DNA of 64,000 nt. It comes from Dermacentor variabilis (lineage: Eukaryota > Arthropoda > Arachnida > Ixodida > Ixodidae). Position numbers and translations under genes: made by a program. A model generated the notes under the pieces. That model was not told the origin of the DNA and ran no database searches. It worked only from the letters and a program-made list of their open reading frames with translations. Below, in pieces: positions 12,063-23,501 of this stretch; the stretch's first letter is position 1, and every line of letters begins with the position of its first letter. The stretch covers positions 212,231,632 through 212,295,631 of the forward strand of contig NC_134568.1 in the NCBI RefSeq assembly GCF_050947875.1. The letters are read 5' to 3'.

Positions 12063-13190
12063 TTGGGAGTCTGCGAAGCACCTGGATCCATCCACGTGGT
12101 GGCAAGGACTCTGCTTCAACCAACCCTTCAGTCCCATCTCCTGTCGCGCACTGCAGATTGCCCCTTCTTCTGCCACATGTGAAAGAAACTGGTCCGAGTT
12201 TTGAAATGTGCGCACCGAGCTACACAACAGGCCCGCACGGGATCGCGCGCCAATACTTGCGTACGTGCACTCGAACCTCAATGTCCGGAAGGCTTCGTCC
12301 GCGGCACAGCGAAGCGTTGACGCGTCAAGCGGAAATGAATCGGACACAGATGGATACAAATGTCGTTCTTGACGCTTTGATGTCAAATCGTGCCTAGATT
12401 TTGAACCCGGAAGCTCTGCTGTGACTTTTGTAGTGCAATAATGTAATAATTATAATATACCCTCCACTCCCCCCCCCCCCCCCCCCAGCCCTCTCTGCAC
12501 TTTCGGGACCAAACTCTGCAATTTTTATTTTCATGCTGTACATTTTTTTTTCTTTCTTTCATTTTCTCGATCCAAAGGGTCGAAAAAGAACGGAAATTTT
12601 GAAAGGAAGAGATATTTCAGTGCGCCTTTCTTGGCAAATAGGGCAGGTTCATGCGGTGGTATGCCTTTTCAGTCATGTTGTCTTCATATGGAAGCGCAAC
12701 TTGTGAACGTTGTGGCTAGTGACGATAAGATAAAAATCTTGAGCATAGCACTGAATGTAAAATTTTCTATGTGGCCTGGCGAGGGGCTCTTTAATAAGAC
12801 TCCTAATTCGTGACTGGATGGGTATATCACACCGGACAGCACTCTTCTCCCGTTGACATTGTGCGCATGCTGCGAAGCCTGCTTTCAGGGGAGGACAAAA
12901 CGGGAATTTGTATGAGGTCGGTCGGGTACCCTTACCACCTAGCACCCTAACCAGCGGAGTCGGCTACTGGCATGCGTTGGCGGGGAGCTGTAGGGTACAG
13001 TCGCCGTGAGACTTAACCCGAACAGTCGCGGCGCATACCTACCATCTTAATTCTGACAAACGCAAGCTGCAAGAATCAAGCATCGGAGGCCTTGGAAGCA
13101 TTTAGCTAACAGTTTCATAGCATACGACAACCAGAAAACTCCAGCAATGTCCGCAGGAGAAACGAAGAGCTGCGTAAGGCATGTTACTAA
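12063..13190. other. Non-coding stretch
   Basis: No gene is recognised. A run of about 18 C lies at 12469-12486. The remaining open frames are short and unremarkable. Confidence 0.5.
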
Positions 13191-14613
13191 CATACCTGCC
13201 AACCCTACCGATTCTCCCGGGAGACTCCCGATTTTTGACTGAGCTTTCCGATTGTACGATCACTGTCTTATATCTCCCGAAAAGTGGTCTCTGTTCGCGC
13301 AATAATGGTTTTTGCGAAACCGGAACTGCGAAATCTAAAGCCACATCGTAATCGTCAGCATCACCAACAACGGCCGCACTAGCACCATCGGTGTCATCGA
13401 CTAAGCAGCTGACTATGGTGCCTAGTAAGCCGACCAAAGGCAGAGCCAATGTAGTTCTTGCATTTCATGCAGGCCTTCCTCCATGGTGCATCTTTTTGCT
13501 GATGCTTGCAAGGCGTTGCTGTTTGTGTGTATGATTAGTGTTGGCTAGGCCGTGTGTATGCGGTGCGCCGTGTAAAGTTACAATCCTCGTGTGCTTGATG
13601 CCATGGCGCTATCAAAGCCCAAGAAAAGGTATTTGCACAAGTTTTTGCGATCTTATACTTCTCAATTTCCGTGCTTCTTGACATCAAGAAAAGGAGAACC
13701 TTATGCATTTTGTACAACGTGTGGATGCAACGTCAGCACACGGTGGCAAAGGCGACTTGACACTGCACGTTTCCACGGCGCACCGCTGAGCAGCAAGACA
13801 ACGTAGTGAACGTTCTCCGGAACAACTGCAACGACAGTGTCTAGGTGTGGAGCGCCTGTTTGCGGGATTCCTCGACGAACACAGCCTACCCCTTAGTGTC
13901 GGCGACCACGTTGGGCCTCTTCTACGGAAAATGTTTCCGCCAAGCTTTATGGATGTCGACGCAACTCTGAAACGCAACTCGGAAAAATGCGGAGGGGGCC
14001 AACCTGAAATTTATTTCACAGGCGTCGCTCTCGAATCTTCGTTTTTTTATTCAGTTTCCCTCAGCTGCAGCCCCGAGATTCCAATGAATCTACTGAAAAC
14101 GCTTTAGATGCTCTCGAAGCTGAGTTAGCCACACTACAGGCGTACAGTCTTTAAGAGCACATTCTGAATGAAAAACGGTGGGACATGCAGTGGTCTATGG
14201 TTGGAAAAATGGAAAACACTGATGGAAAACGTGTTTCACCAAGTTGCTAAGGAGATGCTCGATTTACTCGTGATACCGCATAGCAAGGCAGGGTGTGAGA
14301 GGATTTTAGCACGGCGCGAAAAAAGGACTGAATTCCGCTAATCAATGTGCAACACAACCCTCCAACACCTGCTGCTAGTGAAGGGCCGTCAGTCTGGACC
14401 ATGTTTTGAGCAAAGCTACTCGGACAAATGTTTGAAGTGAGCAAAGCCTGCTACTGCAAGGTCCCTGCAAAAGGACTCATTGAACACTGCCTGAAAGTTT
14501 GCCGCCCCCCCCCCCGGTCCCACCGGAAGTTAAAACAGTGAATGCGACTCCCCACTTCGTTGGCGCGAATAAAAAGTCTCCCGATTTTTGATCTCGTCAC
14601 GTTGTCAAGTATG
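13191..14613 (+). mobile_element. hAT-family DNA transposon relic
   Basis: The left end is CATACCTGCCAAC and the right end GTTGTCAAGTATG, so the termini are inverted with two mismatches in 13. Both ends also contain the CTCCCGATTTTTGA motif that I associate with a widespread animal hAT group. Flanks read TGTTACTA on the left and TGTTAGGG on the right, possibly a decayed 8-bp duplication. At 1.42 kb it is shorter than a complete hAT element. Transposase remnants lie inside in the right order (BED-type finger, middle part, C-terminal dimerisation region). Confidence 0.7.
13591..14470 (+). pseudogene. hAT transposase remnant
   Basis: A hAT transposase binds transposon ends through a BED-type zinc finger and dimerises through a C-terminal domain. 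Here 13591-13806 encodes a KKRYLHKF...RKGEPYAFCTTCGC segment, the start of a BED-like finger with its CxxC. The stretch 13847-13940 encodes AGFLDEHSLPLSVGDHVGPL, matching the conserved block after the finger. Between 14240 and 14450 the reading VIPHSKAGCERI, then NTTLQHLLLVK, is the dimerisation region. The pieces are in different frames, the finger's second half is degraded, and TAA at 14339-14341 cuts the last block. The catalytic core is mostly missing. This is a dead transposase. Confidence 0.7.
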
Positions 14614-17600
14614 TGTTAGGGTTAAGTATAACAGATGCTGTTCACAGAACCGGGGTACTCCACTGACCTGCAGGGATCGTCTACCGTCCGAGACATGTCC
14701 TGATATTATTGTGAAGGCTCCAACGATATTGCCTCGAAATGATGGGACGAACATGATTTTACCCTTAAAAAACAATTTAATTTGACGGCGTAGGCTGTTA
14801 AGAGCTCATCTACGCTTTACCGCGTCCGTACTCTGGGTCTGCCACGTCTCCTGAGTGTGGGGACGAACTTCAACACGGTAGCCGCAGGCAGATGAGAATA
14901 TTTGCCGAGGTGAAACTTTGCGGGAACCGGGTAGAGCTTGTATATTGTTGTCTTAAAAAGTGTGCGGTAATATTCTTAAGGCCGCAAGTATTTACACGAA
15001 TTGCAAGGAACCGTGGTAGAGCGGGCAGGTGGCGCGGTAGCCGACGGAGAGTGATCATAATACCTAACAGTCTTTCTGTACATTATTTCAAACTCGAGTG
15101 AGCTCTCTGAAGGCTCCACCATCTTCACTTCAACATTCTTTCAAGTGCAGTCTTAGTTCACTCTCGATCAGCTGACGCTAGTCTTGACGTATGCCTATAC
15201 TGAAAGTTCGCACTGATCTGCTGAAGGCTGGAAAGCGTTTGACATCTTTACTGTTAAATGATTACCTTGTGCAGAAACACGTCACATTAGCAGACATTTT
15301 TGGAGAGCGGTGGCATATTAAAGGACCATTACTCGTCTTTCTATCAAAGCGGCACTCGCTCAATTTCTGCGCGCTGCTTTGCCATTTCTCTGAGTTATCG
15401 GTGTTGCTACTGACTTATGGAAAAGTTCGCAGATCGACAAATTCTGCTTGGAAACGTTGACACGTTTTTCGCATTTCCGCTCATTTCGCGTCGCAATCAG
15501 TCTGTGCTGCACTCAAGGCTCAGTGGCTTTCCATTCGACTTGTTCCGGTGGCCGAACATGGAGCATTTAGAGCTGTACTCGTCAAGGACTGTAGGCAGGA
15601 CTCGCGTCAGTCTGGGCGGCACCTTTGAAGCAGTCACTACAATGTCCTTGTGTTCGAGAATAATACGACGCGCAGATAGCGCTGATTAGAGAGTTGTCAT
15701 TCCTTCCCCAGTTCTACACTGACTCGGCCAGCTGGCTATATGATTATCTCTTCATGGCACACATTTATTCGGGCGTCGTGGCCACTTATTGCACCCCGCA
15801 CTCGCCAAATCTTACCGCTTTCCACTGCTTTTATCTGCGTTGCCGAAACCGGGCCTTCTAGGGGAAAACAATGCACGTGCATGTCCGTGTGGCACGTCTA
15901 CATACCGACCGGTAACCCGAAGGTACGACTTCGTTCGCAGTTTTTACGATGTGTTTTGACCCTTATAAGATGCGAGTTACGCGTTGATTAGTTGGAATGA
16001 GTTTGACAAGACGCTTTATTGCTTTTAACCCTTTTACCCAACTTTGTCGTAGTTCGCATACGTCATCTACTTTGGGATGTGGGCGCAGATTGGTACCGAA
16101 ATGCGCGAAGTGGGTTTGATGCGTTGCAGAGCTATAGCACACGTACATCTGTTAGCGTTGGTGCCTTAGCATCGACTGTGTCGCGCTGCCTTATTATGTT
16201 CAGGGGCCGAAGCCTTTTCCTGGCTATGCTCTTCCCGATTCGCAGCGTGCGCATCCCGCAGACGGAAAGCCCTCGCTCCTCCATTCGTTTTCAAGCACTG
16301 TCTCTGACCGGGGGGATACGCCCCAAGGCTGGAGCCGCTGTGTGTGCGCGCGCGCTAGTGCCACAGCTGATCGCGCCTCTCGCTCGCCGGCCTCGTCTCA
16401 GAGAGGAAGAGGCGTGCACACCGGTCTGCTTCCGTGCCCCGCTCTCGTGCCGGCGGCGCGGACGATGGTGTGTCCGTGGTTTGTCTTTGTTTCCCGGCGA
16501 TCGAAGACGGGGCCCGGCTTTAGCGTATTTTTACCGCGGAAGTCGGTGGGAAGGGGGCGGGGGCTAGACACTCGTTTATTTGCTGCTGGCTGCGCTGCTC
16601 CTTCGCCATACAGAACATCGCCTTTTCCTCCTCGCCTGTCTGTTGTCCTCGTCTCCCTTTCATCTCTGTCGCCCCTCTCGTTCCTATTTTGCCCGTCTGT
16701 CGCAGCCTCAAGGTTGTGTAGGCCATTTTGGCCGCGGTCTTTGCTCGCCAGAGTTCATTTTGCGCGGCCGAGGAAGATAATGGAGTGTGCGGATCTTGGG
16801 TCGGCGTGGAGGCTCCCGTTAGTTGATTCCTCCCGGGACGTCCGCGCCACGCCACTCCTTCAGAGTCCCCTAGCCCCTGCTTTGAGGAGACTATGCGAGG
16901 GCTCCCATGTATGCGTTGCTCTTCCTTGGGCCGCCGTCTCCATTTCAACCCGAGCCGGCGCGCGCAGCGGAGCGAGGGCTTGCGTTGACCCAGGGCGACC
17001 CTGCTTGTACGCGAAGCCGCCCTCGCGGGCTGAGCAGTGGAGTGGCGCGCAGGGAGCAAAGCTTCATGGGAAACGCTGTTTTGCATTCGTAAGTGGCCGA
17101 AGTGGCAGTATAAACAGCCACGGAATCGTTCAATAGACAGAGCCGAGCGAAAACAGATCGAAAAAGAAGCGACCTTGTTTTTCAGAAAGTTCAGGCTCTG
17201 TTTTGCTTTACCTAGCCTCTATTTATTTTACATCTTTACATTCTTCATTCCCTCCCCACGCGAGCACACACTTTTCTTTTCCTTTTTGTGCACACTTATT
17301 CGCCGTTGAGTGGGGCTTATGGTGTGCAAAAATTCTTTCCCGTTTCTGTTTAGTTCCTTATGTATGTCTCAAGACATCATGCATGTGGAGGAACCTCTTT
17401 CGAGGCTGTATGTCTGCGAGATGCACCTTGCAGCCAGAATTCCGAATTGGGCTGTCAAAATGGGATTCAGATCTGCTTTAATTATATTTCGTACGATAGG
17501 TCATCTGTTCATCCGTTGTTGTACTATGATAGAGGTGCCCCTATCCAACTTGGGTTAATGAGGTGCTGAAAACAGCATTAATTTAGCAGACGATCTTGCA

Positions 17601-17921
17601 GAGCCTTGGCACCAGTAAGCCTACCACCCCCAAGGAACTTCCGGTCCCGTGCCCTATCGATCTATTATGCCAGAAAAAGGAGAGAGAAAAAAAAACTTGT
17701 TTTCAAATTAGCTTAAAGTACAGAATATGCCCGTTTATACGTTATCGAATTACCTGATCGTGCCCAACGGCCAGATATACTTTTCCGTGTAATTTATGGT
17801 GAAATTTGTTTCTTATAGGATCACCTGCAGATAAGAGCTGTAGAAAATTGGCAGGGTTCTGTTCTGCAGCACAACTGCAGCTCGTCGTTGTCTTTCTTTT
17901 TGACCGCTCTATTTTTGTAGT
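14614..17921. other. Non-coding stretch with CpG-rich part
   Basis: No gene is recognised between 14614 and 16200 or between 17100 and 17920. The centre is listed separately. Confidence 0.45.
16200..17095 (+). other. CpG-rich region, possible 5' exon with splice donor
   Basis: GC and CpG are raised across the whole interval. Long overlapping frames occur on both strands (up to 264 codons at 16342-17136), which is expected in such composition. A good splice donor, CATTC|GTAAGT, lies at 17090. The translations show no domain. The best reading is an untranslated or 5' exon near a promoter, or simply GC-rich intergenic DNA. Confidence 0.25.
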
Positions 17922-17924
17922 GAC

Positions 17925-17995
17925 GCGTCGCGGTAGCTCAGTGTTTATTACGTTGCATTGGTGGGCTCGAGGTCGCCTTAGTGCAGCCGCAGTGC
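17925..17995 (+). mobile_element. Possible SINE tRNA-like head only
   Basis: GCGTCGCGGTAGCTCAGTG followed by GGGCTCGAGGTCGCC resembles the box A and part of box B of the Ruka-like head, but the SINE body does not follow. This is a fragment or a chance match. Confidence 0.35.
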
Positions 17996-18000
17996 GGGCT

Positions 18001-18554
18001 TATTGGTGTGGCATCTTGGAGTAGGATTGTAGGGCATGCAAACAAGGACGCAACAAAGGCACACGAGAGAGACTGACACGGCGCTAACTTCCCACCATTA
18101 GTTTTTGTTTCCGGGTACCGTACCTTACTACAGGTCACCGATGCACGTAACCAGTGCGTGATTAAGAAATTTTGGGGCCCGGGGCTAAAATTGCCTCGGA
18201 GGAGCCACTGGGATCACGAGGATCACGGTGATCGGTCAGGATGGCAAATATTTTGCCCGTTACAGGTTTTTCACCAGCGGCTCTCAAGTTTATTCCCAGA
18301 TGAAAGGTTAAATGCCTCTTAACATACGTACATACGAGGCAATCTTGTATCTTGATATAACGCTAGCAACAGGTCTACTTCGAGAAAACGTGTTTCGTTT
18401 CTTCTTTTGGGTTGTTATCTAATGTTTATGGTCTCTAACTGGCACGTGACTATCATTTAACCGCGTTGTTGGAAATCGACAAACGGTGCCATTGCCATCA
18501 CCCGCGTGTTGTAAAGCAACAAACATTTTAATTACACATGGACACTTACACAGT
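18001..18554. other. Non-coding stretch
   Basis: I see nothing recognisable here. Confidence 0.5.
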
Positions 18555-18598
18555 GTTTTTTTCCGAGCGTGAAAGAAGCCCACGAACGCACTGGCCAC
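18555..18598 (+). repeat. Left inverted arm of the outermost nested element
   Basis: TTTTTTTCCGAGCGTGAAAG followed by AAGCCCACGAA is the near-exact complement of the sequence at 25845-25890, on the far side of the solo LTR and Gypsy insertion. Together they mark the element that received the LTR. The inner edge is the CCAC target duplication (18595-18598). Confidence 0.6.
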
Positions 18599-18832
18599 TG
18601 TTAGGATTGGGGGCTCAATCCCATCGCTCGTAATCAGTTGTCCAGATTGGAGTCCGGCATGAATTAGAAGGTAGCTGGCCCATGCCGTCGTCCAACTTAT
18701 CCACGCTGAGGACGTTCATGAAGGGAAGGACTGCTTCTCATCGAGAACGAGGAATATGGGTTTATTTACAGTATCTACATCAGTCTAGCATGACTGCTTG
18801 AGAAAGTGCACTGAGCAGCCGCACAACAGCGG

Positions 18833-18840
18833 TTTATAAA
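18833..18840 (-). promoter_or_regulatory. LTR TATA box, copy B
   Basis: TTTATAAA is in the conserved place for this LTR family. The Gypsy insertion 25 bases to its right now separates it from the upstream part of the LTR. Confidence 0.55.
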
Positions 18841-18864
18841 CACACGGTCCTTCCCCGATACCCA

Positions 18865-19542
18865 TGTAGCGAAGTGACGCAGCCGTGAGATATCAGACGC
18901 ATCAACTCACCAGGGAGACGGAAGAAGAATGGGGATGAGCTCTGGCAGGGGCAAGTCCAAATCCGCAGGTACGACGACGACAGTAGCATTTGAATAACTA
19001 GGTTTATTCTCTTGGTATTTACCTTAAGTTTAAACTGTACAAAATATATACAAGCAAAACGATGTCATACCCGTCGTCGTCGGCCTGCCTGACCGGCCTG
19101 GTCTCCCCTGGTGAAGATGCGCCGTCTGCTGCTGTCTACTTGCTCACTCTAAACTACCCCAAACTATTCCTTAAATAAGTTTCCCCAGCATCCAAGAGAC
19201 ACTTTTCTCCACCAATGGGCTACTTCGTTACTCCGACCAATCAGGCAAGCCGACATCATCCAATAAGCGGCAGAGTTCAAGGGGTCAAGAAATGGTCGCG
19301 TCAACGCTCTGTACACAAAAGCACTCTGACCATAACTAATTGGCCTTTGACAGCCGAGCGTGAGAAGACGACGCGACATGTGCAGGTGTGACGTCAGGTG
19401 CGGTGGGGGTGGCGGCCGCGCGGCAGCACTGTCTGCGGCGCCGTCGAGGTCATTTGTGTACAAAGGTTTGCCCCGCGTCAAGGACCCCACAAAATTCCCC
19501 GAAAGACAGCAAAGAAGGCCGCGTTACATTGTCTTCGCGACA
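18865..19542 (-). repeat. Gypsy 3' LTR
   Basis: This is the downstream LTR in the coding (minus) orientation. On the plus strand it starts TGTAGCGAAG and ends TCGCGACA. It is nearly identical to 24593-25271. An apparent 108-codon minus-strand frame inside it recurs in the other LTR and is not a gene. Confidence 0.95.
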
Positions 19543-19557
19543 CCTCCCCCCTACGAA
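19543..19557 (-). other. Polypurine tract of the Gypsy element
   Basis: On the minus strand GTAGGGGGGGAGG lies directly before the 3' LTR. This is the expected site of plus-strand DNA priming in reverse transcription. Confidence 0.8.
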
Positions 19558-19781
19558 AAAGAGTGTCCCACTCGTTACAAATCATTACTACAAAATAAAA
19601 CATGGCTCAAGAAGTTAAACGCGCACATTAGGGATTCATATAAAGAACTGAAGTATCCGTAAGGAAGATTTAGCATCACGTAAAACAAAACAAACAAGTT
19701 TTGACAAAATGGAAACAAAATGCACAAGACAAGAAACAAAGTTCATTCGCGCGCGCTACACAATAAAATTAACAATGAAGG

Positions 19782-20468
19782 TTATACGCTTGCGTTGTGA
19801 TACACATCAGTGTCCGTGTCGTAAGCAGCGATAGTTCTCGGATCGGCCTCGTTGTGGAATGTCTTCCAGTCGGAGTAAAGTTCAGTCCCATCATCCGAGT
19901 CTTCTACGACGCGCACTCTTTCACAAGTCTCTGTCTTGTACACACAATCACTACGCGAACCGCACTCGCGCACACCACCATTCAAATCGCACTCGCGCAC
20001 AGCACCACTTGGATCACACACTTCCTCTCGATGTCCGTCAACAGACTCGTCGTCCGCGTCGTCATTATCCGAGCACTGTCTGACGTGGCACGGTTTTAAG
20101 CGCGCAATATTAACAACGTCGCGTTTTTTGCCAGTTCTATCCACTACCTCCCAGTTGTTCTCGCCGATTCGCCTAACAAGACGGAAAGGCCCGTGGTACC
20201 GGTGAAGGAGTTTTGTTGTCTTTCCCCGAGCTCTGAAGGGAGTCCACAAATACACCAAGTCCCCCGCATGGTAGACTGCACTACGTCGTTTAGCGTCGTA
20301 ACTACGTTTGTTCTTTACTTGCTGACGCCTCTCCCGTTCGGTCACTAGCTCGCGAGCACGCTGCAGCCGGAGGGCCACTTTCCTGGCGTCCAGGGTGCAG
20401 TCGAAACCGCGTTCCGCGCCTAGTGCTACATCTATAGGAAGTGTGGGCTCATGTCCGTGAAGAAGAAT
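19782..20468 (-). pseudogene. Gypsy pol, third segment: integrase C-terminal end
   Basis: This is the end of the integrase. It continues the protein of 20432-21805 in another frame. Homology starts near 20468 with the block that normally follows the catalytic core (HGHEPTLPIDV). A GPY/F-type motif, YHGPFRLVRRIGENNWEV, follows, which in Gypsy integrases helps multimer and target contact. The last 90 residues are acidic and low-complexity (DNDDADDESVDG and similar). No chromodomain is evident. The open frame begins further upstream at 20606, but those first 46 codons are a shadow of the integrase core. The frame change at about 20455-20468 is small, probably one base. Confidence 0.85.
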
Positions 20469-21805
20469 GGGGTGAACCCGGTGGTCTCGTGGGTAGAAGA
20501 ATTGTATGCAAAAAGCACGTACGGAAGAAATTCGTCCCAGTCGCGATTGTGCGAAGAAACGTACATGCTGAGCATATCGGCCAACGTGCGGTTGAAGCGC
20601 TCGCACAAGCCGTTCGCTTGAGGATGGTACGCTGTAGTAGTGGCATGCTCGCTACCTACAAGTCGGAAAATTTCTTCAGTCAGGTTGGCGACAAAATGCT
20701 GCCCCCGATCTGTTATCACTTTTTCTGGTGCCCCATGGCGTAAGACAATTTGCTCGACGAAGGCTTTAGCAGCTTCTGCAGCAGTGGCCGCTGTACACGC
20801 GACAGCCTCGACCCATTTCGTGTGGTAGTCAGTAACCACGAGGATGTAGCGGTTTCCTGCTTTGCTTTTAGTGAAAGGGCCAAGAAAATCCATGCCCACT
20901 TGTTGGAAAGGGCGACCTGCAGGTGGGATCGGCTGGAGAAAACCGGTCGGCTTTCCGGGTGGTAGCTTTCTCGTCTGACAGTCATGGCAGGAGAGGACAT
21001 ACTTGGTGACGTGGCAAAACATCTTTGGCCAGAAATAGCGGCTGCGAATTTTCTCCCATGTGCGCTTGACACCGAGGTGGCCTGCCGTGATGTCGTCATG
21101 GCAGTGCCTCAGAACCTCCGATCTCAAACACTTGGGGACAACGAGTGCTGCGCGATCTTCCTGAAAGCCTTTCGCTCTTCTGTACAATACACCGTCGACC
21201 AGCCGAAAGCTCCGTGCCGTTCTTTTCGTTTTTCTGACAACGGGCGCACTCGGCTGCTCTAGGTGCTGTATGATTTCTTGCATCCAGGAATCCTCTCTCT
21301 GCCTTTCCCCGATGTCCACATGATCCAGCGCGAGCAACGGTAATGGGTTTTCTTCGCTTGCTGGTGCGGGATCATGAGGAATGCGGGAAAGCGTGTCCGC
21401 ATTTCCATTCTTCAGGCCAGGGCGATGTCGCAACGTTATGTCGAACTCCTGAAGCAACAGAGACCATCTCATAAGGCGACCATTCGGATTTCTCACTTTC
21501 ATTAGCCAGGCCAGGCTAGCTTGGTCGGTCACGACTGTGAACTTAGACCCAAAAATGTACGGACGAAACTGTCCGCACGCGTACACGACAGCGAGACATT
21601 CTTTCTCAGTTGTGCTGTAGTTCATCTCAGCCTTATTAAGGTGTCGGCTAGCATAGGCAATTACTTTCTCTTCGGATCCGATTTTCTGAACTAGTACAGC
21701 ACCGATTCCATAATCACAGGCATCAGTGTGCACCTCTATCGGCTTCCCGGGCTCAAACTGACGCAAAATGGGCGCCGTGATCAGCTTCTCTTTGAGGGAT
21801 TGCAT
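20432..21805 (-). pseudogene. Gypsy pol, second segment: RNase H and integrase core
   Basis: RNase H degrades the RNA of the RNA-DNA hybrid, and integrase inserts the DNA copy. RNase H acidic residues are visible as D28 (HTDACDYG), E69 (TTEKEC) and D94 (VVTDQAS). The integrase zinc-binding set H236, H243, C273, C276 follows. The catalytic triad is D306 (GMDFLGP), D366 (VITDRG) and E402 (GLCERFN), with 35 residues between the last two, as in DD35E integrases. All key residues are present. The segment overlaps the previous pol segment by 25 bases in a different frame and loses frame again near 20460, so it ends early with TDMSPHFL. Confidence 0.92.
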
Positions 21806-23472
21806 AGCCGCTTCGCAAGCTGCATCCCAGACGAAAGGGACATCCTTTCTAGTGAGGTTAGTGAGCGGCCGAGAAATACGAGAAAAATCCTTGATAAATC
21901 GCCGATAGTAATTGCAGATTCCGAGAAAGCTCTGTACACCTTTCTTGTTTTTTGGTGGGAAAACTTTTCAATCGCGGCCACTTTGTCTGGGTCCGGTCGG
22001 ATGTTCTCGCCAGTGAGAATGTGACCAAGGTACTTAATCTCCTGTCGCGCAAAGCTGCACTTTTCCGGCTTCAGCCGCAAGTTCGCCGCGTCCAAGGCCG
22101 AGAATACGCTTTTCAAATCTTGCAAATGAGCGGTCATGTCCTTAGAGAAAATCACAATGTCGTCCAAGTAAGCCAAGCATACCTTCCAAAGCAGACCACT
22201 GAGTACTTTGTTAATCATTCTCTGAAACGTGGCCGGGGCGTTACACAGACCAAAGGGAACAACATTGAACTCATACAAGCCGGGCCCACAGGCAAACGCG
22301 GTCTTCGGCTTATCTTCCTCCTTGATTTTCACTTGCCAATAGCCCGATGTAAGATCAAGTGTTGTGAAGTATTTTGAGCCCTGTAGCAAGTCGAGAATGT
22401 CATCGATTCGCGGCAGTGGATGTACATCTTTCTTCGTAACTTCATTCACCCTTCGAAAGTCGACACAAAAACGCCATGACCCGTTCGGCTTTTTTACGAG
22501 GACGACAGGTGATGACCAGGGACTGCGAGATTCCCTTATTATCCCATCGCGCAGCATTTCCTCTACTTGCTTCTCAATCAGGTTCCTTTCAAAAGGGGAG
22601 TGACGGTAGGGATGCTGATGAATTGGTCGAGAATCGCCTGTGTCGATAACGTGTCCTGCCATAGACGTCTGCTGAATGGGGTTGTTATCGCCAGTGAATA
22701 GGTGGCGGAAGTTGTCAATGAGCGAAAGCAACTCAGCCCTTTCACCTGGACGTAAGTGGTCTCCAGTCTCCACGTCAAAATCCCGAGAGTCTTGCGTGTC
22801 TTCGGGGGCGATGACTGCCATTTGTGCATTGTGGATAGAAGTAGCCCATCCAAGCTTTGTTCCGCTGAGCAAATTTACTGGCGACATGGTGGGATTAGCG
22901 ATCCGAATCACACCTGTCCCATGCACGACCTTGGTCACGGTACGAGCAACGTGAAGTCCGCTTTTGAGCGTGCTGTTCGGTTCGATGAGATGGACTCCGT
23001 CCCTTGCGACATTTACTTGGACAGCGATTTCAGTGCGAGGTTCAATGCGAATATGCTCGTGGCACCGCGCACTGAGTGCATCATTGTGTACCAGGGTGCT
23101 CGAATTTACATGCAACCGAAAAGTTTCACCGTTGAGTTGGAGCTCACTCTTGGAGAAATCTATTAAAAGACGCACTGCTCGACAAAACGGGAGACCACCT
23201 AATAGCTCGTAGGGACAGTCCTTCACAATCAAAAACTTCTCGCGAACAGTTGTGGAGTCGAAATCAAGAGTTATTTCAGTTTCACCTTGGGGGGAGAGCA
23301 AGCTTCCGCCGATTCCTCTGATGAAGACATCTTTTCTTGATTTTGATGAAGCACATATTTTTTCAGCGAAATGCGACGAGATGACATTTACCGAGGAGCC
23401 AGTATCAATTACGAGTTTTGTGTCGGTACCATTTGCTCGTATCGGTACTGTTAAAAGCTGACTATCTGACAT
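21781..23472 (-). pseudogene. Gypsy pol, first segment: protease and reverse transcriptase
   Basis: The ATG at 23472 lies 30 bases past the gag stop codon, in a different frame. Residues 23-26 form the aspartic protease signature DTGS, with the expected hydrophobic lead-in. The reverse transcriptase spans about 285-490: SPWSSPVVLVKKPNGSWRF, then FCVDFRRVNEVT, FTTLDLTSGYWQ, VPFGLCNAPATFQ, and the catalytic YLDD at 436-439, followed by LRLKPEKCSF and YLGH. After about residue 506 the frame is wrong and the last 57 residues are nonsense. The shift lies at an A6 run near 21952-21960, on the far side of which the RT connection region resumes in another frame. A sequencing indel at the A-run cannot be excluded. 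Confidence 0.92.
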
Positions 23473-23501
23473 AGTGCATACGGGACGGCCGGACTGGCTC
23501 C

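Noticed and set aside
16342..17136. 264-codon frame
   Set aside because: GC-rich region open in several frames on both strands; no domain, no clear start.
19164..19490. 108-codon minus frame, repeated at 24893-25219
   Set aside because: Both lie inside the two Gypsy LTRs; duplication of the frame is only duplication of the LTR.
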